Assembly (NCBI GenBank): GCA_024278755.1
Contig: JAJRSO010000075.1
Span: 1-64,000, forward strand
Direction: 5' to 3'
Origin: Calditrichota bacterium
Lineage (GTDB): Bacteria; Calditrichota; Calditrichia; Calditrichales; Calditrichaceae
Length of the DNA stretch: 64,000 bases
The position numbers and the translations under genes are program-made. Positions 41,422 through 49,559 of the stretch are shown here, one piece after another (within the stretch, counting starts at the first letter, position 1; each line of letters begins with the position of its first letter). The notes under the pieces were generated by a model that was given only the letters and a program-made list of their open reading frames with translations, did no database searches and was not told the DNA's origin.

Positions 41422-43326
41422 CTAAAAAATCAGTTCCGCCTGAAAGCGTAATTCCCGAATTCGCGATCCCCGGTAAGCGGTTTTGCCATAGCGTTTTAAA
41501 TAGCGCAGTTTAAGCCACAGACGAATGGATTCCGCCGGCTGTGCGCGTAGCATTAAATACCACTTTTGCCCTTTTCCATATAGCGCGTAATTGGCAAAAC
41601 TTCCCGGTAGATCGTTTTCATATTCATATAAAGCCGAGCGAAACGAATAGCTCTGAAAAAATGTGATTCGGGAATAAAGAGCAAGTTTCGGGGTAAAGGA
41701 ATATCTGAAATCCTGGAAAATGTAAATTCCGTGTTCTCTGTCCAAATTAAGATGAGTGTATGCCACTCTGCTTTGCAGACGGAAATTTTTATCCGGCGTC
41801 CATTTATAATGCAGGCGGTAAATGGTTTGTATCTCTTCGCCTAAAAAATCTTTTTCGCCCGGCGCGGAAACAAGACGGGATTTTTGCCGGATGCGCAGGG
41901 TAATCTGTTTTTTAGGAAACGAATAGTTTCCCTCGAGCAGCCATTCATCTTTAAGCCCGGGCAGAGAGTTAAACCAGCCCCGCCATAAATCTTTTACAAA
42001 GAATTTATAAGTTTTCAATGTAAAGAAAGCGAATGGTTTTATTTTAAAAGCCAGATACAAGCCCTGCTGAGCCGATGGAAAGGGATTGCTGTCGTCGAAT
42101 ACCGTGCCCCGAGGAGACTGAAAATTTTTACTCAGCCGCCAATAGGAGACGCCAAACTGAAAACGATCCCAGCGAAAGAATAGTTTTTGAGAAAATCCGG
42201 GCGTCCCTTTATCCGAAGCGCTCAACTCACCCGAAGCATCGACCGACTTTCCGTGCGTGTTGTAACTAAAACTCATCTGATTTAAACGGCTTCCTGAAAA
42301 ATGAAAATACCGTCGTCGTAAATCGGAGTTGGAAACATACGGAGAAGTAAACTGAATGGACGGGTTGTAGCGGTAGCGGCACAGGAGCAGGGATGCGTTT
42401 AAACCGTAACCGGCAGGGAACGAAACCGCGGCCACCGTAATTTGTTCGAACAGGCGATTCTTTGCCGCCGTTTCGGAAATTGTACGATGGTAACCCGTAT
42501 AACGGATGCCGGTAACCGTTTCATTGTTTGTATCCAAACGGGCGTCCAGATAATTACCGGATGCAAACAAGTGCACTTCAATATTGTTTTGGAAATGCCT
42601 GTTTAAATACAGACCAAATAAACCACTGTTCTCGGCAGAGCTAAGACTCGGCGCTGCCCGCGTTTTTAAACGGCGCAAAGGATTTAGCACCATGGCGCTT
42701 TTTTGGGTGGAATACGGATTAGAAAAGGCAAGTCCCTGCCCAAACTGAAAATGAAACTGGCCCAGAATTAATTTCCAGCGTTCTGATTTATACGAGATAA
42801 ACGCGCTGTAAAAATCTAACAGACTTTCTTCGCCCACATCTTTCTGCGTGATAAATCCGGCAGAAGTATTTTGATTAACGGAATAGCGCAGTTTGGTTTT
42901 GTTATACCATAATCCACCGGGATATTTTTGTGCAGTTTTACCGGGGTCGAGTGGATAATAATTTTTTTGTGTCAGATATCCGCGCTTTGATTTATGGCGA
43001 GAAACAGTGAAAAAAGGTTTTAAGACAGCATATAATTCCGGCCCCAGTATTTTTCTCAGCGGCCGCCTGCTTTTAAAAACGCCTTTACGCTTGCGGTACG
43101 AGAGAATGCTATCGATTTGCGCAGCCGGTAAAAAGGGAATTTCCGCAAGTTCCTCCCTATCCGCAAAATTTAGAGAAACCGGATTTTCCGATATGCGCTG
43201 TAATCGTTCAACAATGGAAACATCATCGCCGTTCATTTCCGTCCAGACAGTTAGAAGAGAGTCGATCTGCGCTACGGCCGGCCGCGTACAAGCAAGTAAA
43301 AAAATAATAAAGAAATACGTCTTCAT
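41422..43326 (-). CDS. Helix-hairpin-helix domain and outer-membrane barrel protein
   Basis: 634 residues with a signal peptide ending AVAQ. Residues about 30-110 hold ComEA-like helix-hairpin-helix repeats: NPVSLNFADREELAEIPFLPAAQIDSILSYR and FKSRRPLRKILGPELYAVLKPFF. The remaining 500 residues alternate in barrel fashion and are rich in Arg, Tyr and aromatic pairs (WKLILGQFHFQFGQGLAFSNPY, FSYNTHGKSVDASGELSASDKG, YSFTPKLALYSRITFFQ) and end in RFQAELIF, a C-terminal Phe. This HhH-plus-barrel arrangement is found widely in the Bacteroidetes/FCB group; a DNA-contacting role at the surface is suggested by the HhH part but unproven. Convergent with the ABC permease gene. Confidence 0.8.
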   Translation of the reverse strand: MKTYFFIIFLLACTRPAVAQIDSLLTVWTEMNGDDVSIVERLQRISENPVSLNFADREELAEIPFLPAAQIDSILSYRKRKGVFKSRRPLRKILGPELYAVLKPFFTVSRHKSKRGYLTQKNYYPLDPGKTAQKYPGGLWYNKTKLRYSVNQNTSAGFITQKDVGEESLLDFYSAFISYKSERWKLILGQFHFQFGQGLAFSNPYSTQKSAMVLNPLRRLKTRAAPSLSSAENSGLFGLYLNRHFQNNIEVHLFASGNYLDARLDTNNETVTGIRYTGYHRTISETAAKNRLFEQITVAAVSFPAGYGLNASLLLCRYRYNPSIQFTSPYVSNSDLRRRYFHFSGSRLNQMSFSYNTHGKSVDASGELSASDKGTPGFSQKLFFRWDRFQFGVSYWRLSKNFQSPRGTVFDDSNPFPSAQQGLYLAFKIKPFAFFTLKTYKFFVKDLWRGWFNSLPGLKDEWLLEGNYSFPKKQITLRIRQKSRLVSAPGEKDFLGEEIQTIYRLHYKWTPDKNFRLQSRVAYTHLNLDREHGIYIFQDFRYSFTPKLALYSRITFFQSYSFRSALYEYENDLPGSFANYALYGKGQKWYLMLRAQPAESIRLWLKLRYLKRYGKTAYRGSRIRELRFQAELIF

Positions 43327-43706
43327 CGTGTTTGGCTAAACATCTGCAATAGAAAACACAGATGTGGTTTTGATCTATTCTTTGTTAATATAAAAGTAAA
43401 ATGATTCGACAGATTCAGTTCAGAAAGATGAATTTATTATCTGCACAAAGGAATAAACATTTTTTCCTTAAATTCTAAAGTACAAATATCAAGAATCACT
43501 TTGTAGCTGCATGTTTGAATTTAATAAAATTTAAGTTACATAAAAAAAGTTGCTCAAATATACAAGGGGAAATGCCGAAACGAAATAAAAATATAAAAAA
43601 GCAACAGGATAGAAACGTGTTACGCTGAAAAAAAATTAAGTAAATCTTCAGTTGAATTTTTTAGCGGAAACCAGTACTATTGTACGCAATCATAGGAGGA
43701 CATATT
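43327..43706. other. AT-rich gene-free region before the 43.7-kb operon
   Basis: No open frame looks coding. AAATTCTAAAGTACAAATATC (about 43471) resembles the AAATTCTAA...ACAAATA repeats at 55150 and 59300, and TTTGAATTTAATAAAATTTAAG follows. A GGAGGACATATT ribosome site lies at the right end before ATG 43707. A promoter probably lies here, but no clear boxes are seen. Confidence 0.4.
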
Positions 43707-44387
43707 ATGAAAAAAATTAAACTGCTTTTTGTCGTTCTGATTTTATCTTTTAGCGTTTCGCTTTGGGCGCAGGAAAAACAACCGCTACAAAAAAAGGCGA
43801 TGAACCTGACCTTTGAGAATATCGCCGTTGGAAAAATTCCGGCGAACTGGAAAGTGGAAGCAACGAACAAACGCACTCCTCTTGCAACCTGGCAGGTAAT
43901 AGAAGACAGCACGGCCCCTTCCGGGGAAAAGGTGTTGGCGCTGACCGGTTTCAATCAAACCTTTGGTGGTACGTTTAATCTTTGTTGGAACGATCGCGTT
44001 CAATTTCTGAACGGCTCCATTGCCGTCTACTTTAAGGCAAACAGCGGTTTGGAAGATGAGGGCGGCGGCGTCATCTGGCGAGCAAGAGACAAGGATAATT
44101 ATTATATTGCCCGCTACAATCCGTTAGAAGACAATTTTCGTATCTATTATGTGAAAGACGGAGCGCGCCGCATGCTGGCCAGCGCGCGCCTTAAACTGGC
44201 GGCGCATCAATGGCATTCGATGAAAATCGTGCAAAACGAAAACATAATCAGCGGTGTTTTAAACGGTAAAAAATACCTCGAAGTAGAGAACAAAACTTTC
44301 TCCAAGGCCGGTGGAATCGGTTTGTGGACCAAAGCCGATGCGGCAACCTCGTTTGATGATTTTTCCGTAGTGTCTCTAAAAAAATAA
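43707..44387 (+). CDS. Exported LamG/DUF1080-like jelly-roll protein
   Basis: 226 residues with a signal peptide ending SLWAQE. The mature part looks like a concanavalin-type sandwich of the 3-keto-disaccharide-hydrolase/DUF1080 kind: LTFENIAVGKIPANWKVEA (about 35-53), WQVIEDSTAPSGEKVLAL, GGGVIWRARDKDNYYIARYNP (about 127-147), HQWHSMKIVQNENIISGVLNGK and GGIGLWTKADAATSFDDF. It would sit in the periplasm or at the surface. AGGAGGACATATT precedes the ATG. It lies 30 bp before the iron-binding protein gene on the same strand and may be in its operon, though a functional link is not obvious. Confidence 0.75.
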   Translation: MKKIKLLFVVLILSFSVSLWAQEKQPLQKKAMNLTFENIAVGKIPANWKVEATNKRTPLATWQVIEDSTAPSGEKVLALTGFNQTFGGTFNLCWNDRVQFLNGSIAVYFKANSGLEDEGGGVIWRARDKDNYYIARYNPLEDNFRIYYVKDGARRMLASARLKLAAHQWHSMKIVQNENIISGVLNGKKYLEVENKTFSKAGGIGLWTKADAATSFDDFSVVSLKK

Positions 44388-44416
44388 CGAGTGTCTGAAA
44401 AAGGAGAAATATCCGG

Positions 44417-45445
44417 ATGAAGAAACGTTTGCGCTTTCTGTTTGTTTTATTGTTTGGTTTTGTCATTCTAACGGTTCAGTACGGATGTCGTAAAAAACAA
44501 GATAATCTGAAAACGGTTACGGTGTATGTTTCGGAAGACCAGATTTTTTCCGAACCGATTCTAAAGGATTTTGAAAAGGAAACCGGTATTAAAGTCCGGG
44601 CTGTTTACGATACGTAAGAGGCTAAAAGTACCGGTGCGATGAACCGCCTTATCGCCGAAAAGAATAATCCACAGGCGGATGTGTATTGGGCTAATGAGCC
44701 GATTCGGGCCGAAGTGCTAAAACAGAAGGGGATATCGGCTTCATACGTTTCGACAGCGGCAAAGGATATTCCGTCCGTCTTTAAAGATCCCGAAGGTTAC
44801 TGGACGGGTTTTTCCGCCCGGGCCCGGGTTCTTGTGATAAATAATAATGTAAAAAATAAACCTCAAACCATTTTGGCTTATACCGATTCCCGCTGGAGAG
44901 GGGAGGCGGTTATCGCCAATCCGTTGTTTGGAACCACCACCGCAGAAGTGGCCGCCCTGTTTACGGTTTGGGGTGATGAACGAGCCAAAGCCTTTATGGC
45001 CGCGTTAAAGAAAAATGAAGTGGCGATCTCTGCAAGTAACGGGGAAAGCGCTGACTTTGTTGCAGCCGGAGAGCGGGGGGTTAGCCTGGTGGATAGCGAC
45101 GACGCGGTTAACAGGATACGTCAAGGCAAAGCGGTTACGATGATCTATCCCGATCAAGAGGAGGAAGGACTGGGCTGCTTCATTGTGCCCAATGCCGCCA
45201 TTTTAATCAAAGGCGCGCCCCATCCCCGAACAGCGCGACGGTTAATTGATTATTTGCTTTCCAATGAAACGGAGCGCAAGCTGGCTTTTGCCGATTGTGC
45301 GCAGATTCCTTTGCACCCTGCGGTTAAAATCCCTCCGGAATTAAAACCCCTGAGCAAAATAAAAGTAATGCCGGTAAATTATGCCGATGTGGCAAAAAAG
45401 ATGGTCGAAATCCAGCCCTTTTTGAAAGCGTGGATGGGCTTCTAA
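44417..45445 (+). pseudogene. Fe(III) ABC transporter binding protein with in-frame TAA
   Basis: A signal peptide with a QYGC lipobox starts the frame, then VTVYVSEDQIFSEPILKDFEKETGI (about 35-59). TAA at 44615-44617 (codon 67) follows RAVYDT; the frame continues EAKSTGAMNRLIAEKNNPQADV, exactly the family block where relatives read YDTE. GAA to TAA is thus the likely change. The rest is open to 45445 with the ARARVLVINNN strand, ADFVAAGERGVSLVDSDDA and a normal ending. Bridged length 342 residues matches FbpA/AfuA-type proteins. The permease starts at the next base after its stop and the ATPase follows, so the whole import system is otherwise intact. Loss of this protein would disable iron uptake by the system. 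Confidence 0.88.
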
Positions 45446-47041
45446 ATGCAAAAGCGCACCATTCTTTCTCTTGTGGTCTTTTTGCTTTTTATGATTGGTT
45501 TGCTGCCCGTTCTCGCTATGCTGATCAAAAGTCTTTCGGTGGACGGGCATTTTAGTGTGGAGGCCTACGCAGGTGTGCTGACCTCGCAACGCCAGTGGGC
45601 GTTAATGGGAAACAGTCTGTCTTTATCTGTTTGGGTGATGTTTTTAACCACGGTTATCGGTGTCCCGTTGGGTCTGCTTTTTGGAAAAACAGATTTTCCG
45701 CTGCGCCGATTTTTTATATTCCTGTTTGTTATCCCTTTGCTTATTCCTCCTTATATTACGGCGGTTTCCTGGTTTGACCTATTAGGAAGAGAAGGCTTTG
45801 CCGCACAGTTTCTGGGTTCTTCATTTGCCGCGCTTAGCAGCCGTTTCCTTTTTGGCCTTCCCGGTTGCGTGGCAATTCTATTTTCGGTGTTTTTGCCCAT
45901 TCCCATTTTACTAACAATGGTTTTTCTGCGCACCATTAATCCTCGTTTAGAAGAGGCCGGCCGGCTTGTTTCCGGATGGCGCGGCGTTCTGTGGGAAATT
46001 ACGATTCCGCTTATTCTGCCCGGAATTATACTTTCTGCAATACTGACTTTCCTTTTAAGCTTCGGGGAATTTAGCGTACCGAATTTTCTGCGTTATTCGG
46101 TATTTCCGGTAGAAAGTTTCACGCAGTTTTCGGCATTTTATAATTTTAAAGCGGCAACCGCCGCCGCCGTCCCCCTGGTTTTGATGGCTTTAGTGATTCT
46201 GCTGAGCGAAGCCGTATTTATGCGAGGGGAAATCACTCAACTAAGGTCGTCGACCGAAACAAAAAATATCCCGCTCATTCCCTTGGGCGCTGCCCGAAAC
46301 GGGTTGTTCGGATTGGTTGCGCTACTCGGTTTTTTTATCGTGATTGTACCGATTCTTGTCTTGTTGATCCAGTCGGCAAACGGACAGGTTTATTCCGAAG
46401 CGCTGCGGCGGGCAGGGGATAGTCTTTTACGCAGCCTGCTTTATGCGGTGATCGGCGCGACCTTTCTTACTGTGCTGGGTTTTTTTACAGGCTATTTGAT
46501 TCAGACAAAAACATTCAGATTTTGGCGGGCAATTGATTTTACTACGATTTTCTTGTTTGCTTTACCGGGGACGGTAATCGGCATCGGTTTAATAGGGCTG
46601 TGGAATACCGTGCAGACGAATTTTATTTATGGTACATTGTGGATTATTATCCTGGGATATTTAGCCAGGTACACGGCGCTAACCAGCCGAATAACCGTAA
46701 CACAGCTGGCGCAGATACCGCCGGCAATGGAAGAGGCCGCCCGGGTGGCCGGAGCAGGATGGTTTCGCCGGATTATTTTTATTGTCATTCCGATGGCCCG
46801 TCGTGGTTTGCTTGCCGGATGGATTGTGGGCTATATTTTTTCACTTCGCGATACGGCTATTACGATGCTGGTGTATCCTGCCGGGCATGATACGCTGCCG
46901 GTACGTATTTTTACTTTGATGGCCAACGGTTCGGCGGAACTTATCGCAGCGCTTTGTGTGATATTAATACTGGCAACTCTGCTGCCCGCCGGCATTTTAT
47001 GGATGATGGCAAATCCCTTATTAAGGAAAATAAACCGATGA
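45446..47041 (+). CDS. Fe(III) ABC transporter permease (FbpB type)
   Basis: 531 residues, the double-length permease of the FbpB/AfuB kind, with two sets of about six helices. Each half carries an EAA-type loop: LEEAGRLVSGWRGVLWEITIPLILPG (about 171-196) and MEEAARVAGAGWFRRIIFIVIP (about 432-453). It begins at the base after the binding-protein stop and its TGA overlaps the ATPase ATG (ATGA), so all three are translationally coupled. It should move iron across the inner membrane using the ATPase encoded next. No lesions. Confidence 0.93.
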   Translation: MQKRTILSLVVFLLFMIGLLPVLAMLIKSLSVDGHFSVEAYAGVLTSQRQWALMGNSLSLSVWVMFLTTVIGVPLGLLFGKTDFPLRRFFIFLFVIPLLIPPYITAVSWFDLLGREGFAAQFLGSSFAALSSRFLFGLPGCVAILFSVFLPIPILLTMVFLRTINPRLEEAGRLVSGWRGVLWEITIPLILPGIILSAILTFLLSFGEFSVPNFLRYSVFPVESFTQFSAFYNFKAATAAAVPLVLMALVILLSEAVFMRGEITQLRSSTETKNIPLIPLGAARNGLFGLVALLGFFIVIVPILVLLIQSANGQVYSEALRRAGDSLLRSLLYAVIGATFLTVLGFFTGYLIQTKTFRFWRAIDFTTIFLFALPGTVIGIGLIGLWNTVQTNFIYGTLWIIILGYLARYTALTSRITVTQLAQIPPAMEEAARVAGAGWFRRIIFIVIPMARRGLLAGWIVGYIFSLRDTAITMLVYPAGHDTLPVRIFTLMANGSAELIAALCVILILATLLPAGILWMMANPLLRKINR

Positions 47042-47736
47042 ATATGTTGCGAATGAATTCCGTCACAAAAATCTATTCCGGCAAAAAGGTGCTGGAAAAC
47101 CTCTCTCTGAAAATTGTAAAAGGAGAGCGGATTGTGATTCTGGGCCCCTCCGGTTGCGGTAAAACAACGGTTCTTCGGCTGGCTGCGGGATTTATAGAAG
47201 CGAATGGCGGGTCTGTTTTTATAAACGAAAAACTGGTTTCAAAAAACAACCGGATTCTGATACCTCCCGAGCAACGGAACCTGGGAATGGTTTTTCAGGA
47301 CCTGGCTCTTTGGCCGCATTTAAGCGTCTATGGGAATATTGCCTTTGGACTAAAGGCTAAAGGCGTTGGAAAGCAGGAGCGGGAAGAGCGAATCCAAAAA
47401 ACTCTGATACTTGTGGGAATGGATGCTTTTGCCAAACGTAAACCGGCCGAATTGTCCGGCGGACAGCAGCAACGAGTGGCGTTGGCCCGGGCGTTGGTTA
47501 TGGAACCGGGCCTACTGTTAATGGATGAGCCGCTTTCCAGTTTGGACTTAGAACTAAATATTCGCTTACGTAAGGAGATTCTTCGGCTGCAGGAAAAATT
47601 AGGATTTACACTGCTATACGTAACGCATGCTCGCGAAGAAGCCTTTGGCATTGCCAGCAGGATAATTATTCTTAACAAAGGGCAAGTGGCATTTGACGGA
47701 ACGGTAGAAGAGGCGGAGAAATACTTAAAACGTTGA
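47038..47736 (+). CDS. Fe(III) ABC transporter ATP-binding protein (FbpC type)
   Basis: 232 residues. Walker A LGPSGCGKTT (about 36-45), Q-loop GMVFQDLALWPHL, signature ELSGGQQQRVALARAL (about 137-152), Walker B LLLMDEPLSSLD and the switch His in YVTHAREEA. The C-terminus ends soon after (VEEAEKYLKR), so the regulatory domain found in longer FbpC/PotA proteins is lacking. The start ATG overlaps the permease TGA. Transcription likely ends before the tRNA array encoded on the other strand. Confidence 0.93.
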   Translation: MNMLRMNSVTKIYSGKKVLENLSLKIVKGERIVILGPSGCGKTTVLRLAAGFIEANGGSVFINEKLVSKNNRILIPPEQRNLGMVFQDLALWPHLSVYGNIAFGLKAKGVGKQEREERIQKTLILVGMDAFAKRKPAELSGGQQQRVALARALVMEPGLLLMDEPLSSLDLELNIRLRKEILRLQEKLGFTLLYVTHAREEAFGIASRIIILNKGQVAFDGTVEEAEKYLKR

Positions 47737-47780
47737 GATTTTATATTCAGAGTAGCAGACGGGTTTTGATTTTTAAATAA

Positions 47781-47833
47781 TCGGGAAACTCGCAACTTTC
47801 CCGACGTGTCGGGATGCTCCAAGCAAAATGAAC
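47781..47833 (-). repeat. Decayed tRNA-Asp copy A (3'-truncated)
   Basis: On the minus strand 47833 to 47781 reads GTTCATTTTGCTTGGAGC, then TCCCGACACGTCGGGA, then AAGTTGCGAGTT. The first and last parts match the D-arm and T-arm of the intact tRNA-Asp at 47981-48055, but the anticodon arm is replaced by a 6-bp palindrome. The T-arm's 3' side and acceptor are gone. It is identical in sequence to the same part of copy B 109 bp away. Confidence 0.65.
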
Positions 47834-47835
47834 AT

Positions 47836-47867
47836 AAAAAAAGGGAAGCCAAAAATGACATCCCTTT
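47836..47867 (-). terminator. Terminator-like hairpin between tRNA copies A and B
   Basis: On the minus strand AAAGGGATGTCATTTTTGG and CTTCCCTTTTTTTAT form a stem of seven pairs ending in a T-run. It is an exact duplicate of 47945-47976, which follows the intact tRNA. Confidence 0.7.
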
Positions 47868-47871
47868 AAAG

Positions 47872-47942
47872 CGGTCGGGATCCCGAGAATCGGGAAACTC
47901 GCAACTTTCCCGACGTGTCGGGATGCTCCAAGCAAAATGAAC
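47872..47942 (-). repeat. Decayed tRNA-Asp copy B
   Basis: On the minus strand it reads GTTCATTTTGCTTGGAGC (D-arm-like), TCCCGACACGTCGGGA (palindrome in place of the anticodon arm), AAGTTGCGAGTT, then TCCCGATTCTCGGGA and TCCCGACCG at the acceptor position. The acceptor 5' strand is missing. Plus-strand 47781-47876 and 47890-47985 are identical over 96 bp, so the unit of tRNA plus terminator was duplicated. Confidence 0.65.
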
Positions 47943-47944
47943 AT

Positions 47945-47976
47945 AAAAAAAGGGAAGCCAAAAATGACATCCCTTT
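47945..47976 (-). terminator. Rho-independent terminator of tRNA-Asp
   Basis: On the minus strand, five bases after the tRNA, AAAGGGA pairs with TCCCTTT around a 14-base loop and ends in TTTTTTTAT. This is a good factor-independent terminator for the tRNA transcript. Confidence 0.8.
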
Positions 47977-47980
47977 AAAG

Positions 47981-48055
47981 CGGTCCGGACGAGACTCGAA
48001 CTCGCAACTTCCTGCGTGACAGGCAGGTGCTCTAACCAAATTGAACTACCGGACC
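47981..48055 (-). tRNA. tRNA-Asp (anticodon GTC)
   Basis: Read on the minus strand from 48055. Acceptor GGTCCGG pairs with CCGGACC, discriminator G as expected for Asp. D-arm GTTC...GAGC; anticodon arm CCTGC-CTGTCAC-GCAGG with GTC in the loop; T-arm GCGAG-TTCGAGT-CTCGT. No CCA is encoded. It ends in front of a strong terminator at 47945-47976, and two decayed copies of tRNA plus terminator follow downstream. No other tRNA was seen in the window. Confidence 0.95.
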
Positions 48056-48228
48056 TTTTTTATTATCATTGTATTTCAAACGAGCACCCAATATAAAAAA
48101 AGAATTAATCTGAGTCAACTCGGTTTGTGAACTTTTTTTTAGTTGAATTAAAGCAAATAAAAAATTCGTTAAATATATATTAATTTGTGACGATAAATAT
48201 CAACGGTATTTACTAAGCGGAAAAACCG

Positions 48229-49464
48229 ATGCTGGATCGAAAACAAAAAATTAATCGTCTTTTGCAATTTGGTATCGAAATCAATCAGGTAGCCGATCTG
48301 GATTTATTGATAGAAAAGATACTAAGTGAAGCGCGTTTTTTATTAAAAGCCGACGCCGGATCAATATATATCCGTGATGAAGATAAATTAAATTTCAGTT
48401 ATGCGCAAAATGACACTCTGCAAAAAAAGCTGGCGCCCAATAAAAAGCTGATCTACACGACGTTTTCGATGCCCATCAATAACAATTCAATCGCCGGGTT
48501 TGTAGCCAATAATGGCTCCGTTTTAAATATTCCCGATGCCTATAAAATATCCAAAGCCCTGCCATTTTCATTCGACGGCAGTTATGATAAAATTAGTGGT
48601 TATCATACCCAGTCTATGTTAACCCTACCCATGAAAAACACACGAAAACAAATTATCGGTGTACTACAACTCATAAATGCATTGGACGAAAACGGTAAAA
48701 CGATTCCCTTTCGGGAAGAAGATGAACCCATTGTTCAGCATTTAACCATGTATGCCGCAAATGCCATCGAGCGGGCACAGATGACCCGGACTACAATTAT
48801 GCGTATGATCAGCATGGCGGAATTGCGCGACCCAAAGGAAACCGGTCCGCATGTTAACCGGGTAGCGACATATGCCGTAGAATTATACGAGGCGTACGCT
48901 CAGAGGAAAGGCATTCCACAAGAAGAAATAGATGCATTGCGCGATAAATTTCGTCTGGCCGCGATGCTGCACGACGTTGGAAAAGTGGCAATTTCGGATG
49001 TAATCTTGAAAAAACCGGGCCGATTTACACCGGAAGAATTCGAAATAATGAAACAACATTCCGTACTTGGAGCGCGGTTGTTTGCGGAGGCTCGTTCGGA
49101 ATTTGATGAGTTTTCGGCGTTGGTTGCCTTAAATCATCATGAGCGTTGGGACGGGAAAGGCTATCCGGGCCATATTGATGTTAAAACCGGAGAAGCCCTG
49201 AAAGGGAAGAGCGACGAAAACGGAAAACCCCTTGGTAAAAAGGGAGAAGAAATTCCTCTGTTTGGCCGTATTGTTTCCCTGGCCGATGTGTTCGACGCTC
49301 TTAGTTCCCGCCGCATTTATAAAGACGCCTGGGATGAAGAGAAAGTTTTATCCATAATCAGAGAAGAGAGCGGCGGACAATTTGATCCGGAACTGGTTGA
49401 TATTTTCTTTGAAATCATCGATGTCATTCGCTCCGTACGTGAACGCTATCCGGACGATATGTAG
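48229..49464 (+). CDS. GAF plus HD-GYP cyclic-di-GMP phosphodiesterase-like protein
   Basis: 411 residues, cytosolic. The N-terminal GAF domain (about 15-185) includes EARFLLKADAGSIYI, the NSIAGFVANNGSVLNIPDAY strand-helix and SMLTLPMKN. The C-terminal HD-GYP domain (about 190-400) has LHDVGK (about 246) and HHERWDGKGYP (about 305), the full signature needed to hydrolyse cyclic-di-GMP, plus RIVSLADVFDALSSRR. An insertion after GYPG (KTGEALKGKSDENG...) lengthens the loop. The GAF ligand is unknown. Together with the GGDEF-EAL protein at 32886 it points to cyclic-di-GMP control in this cell. It stands alone. Confidence 0.93.
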   Translation: MLDRKQKINRLLQFGIEINQVADLDLLIEKILSEARFLLKADAGSIYIRDEDKLNFSYAQNDTLQKKLAPNKKLIYTTFSMPINNNSIAGFVANNGSVLNIPDAYKISKALPFSFDGSYDKISGYHTQSMLTLPMKNTRKQIIGVLQLINALDENGKTIPFREEDEPIVQHLTMYAANAIERAQMTRTTIMRMISMAELRDPKETGPHVNRVATYAVELYEAYAQRKGIPQEEIDALRDKFRLAAMLHDVGKVAISDVILKKPGRFTPEEFEIMKQHSVLGARLFAEARSEFDEFSALVALNHHERWDGKGYPGHIDVKTGEALKGKSDENGKPLGKKGEEIPLFGRIVSLADVFDALSSRRIYKDAWDEEKVLSIIREESGGQFDPELVDIFFEIIDVIRSVRERYPDDM

Positions 49465-49559
49465 TTTTCTTCTTTCAAAATATATATTTCTTTTTTCAGT
49501 CCTAAAATTTAGCTATATTATCTTTCAACTCAGACAAAAACGAAATTCCATTTTAATAG

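Noticed and set aside
2344-45445. Genetic-code change with TAA or TAG read as an amino acid.
   Set aside because: TAA and TAG also end many intact neighbouring genes at the expected length, and most genes have no internal stops, so reassignment is not supported.
47328-47944. Open frames on the minus strand across the ATPase gene end and the tRNA array.
   Set aside because: They are the complement of fbpC and translate the tRNA-derived repeats; identical DNA repeats explain the repeated peptide words.
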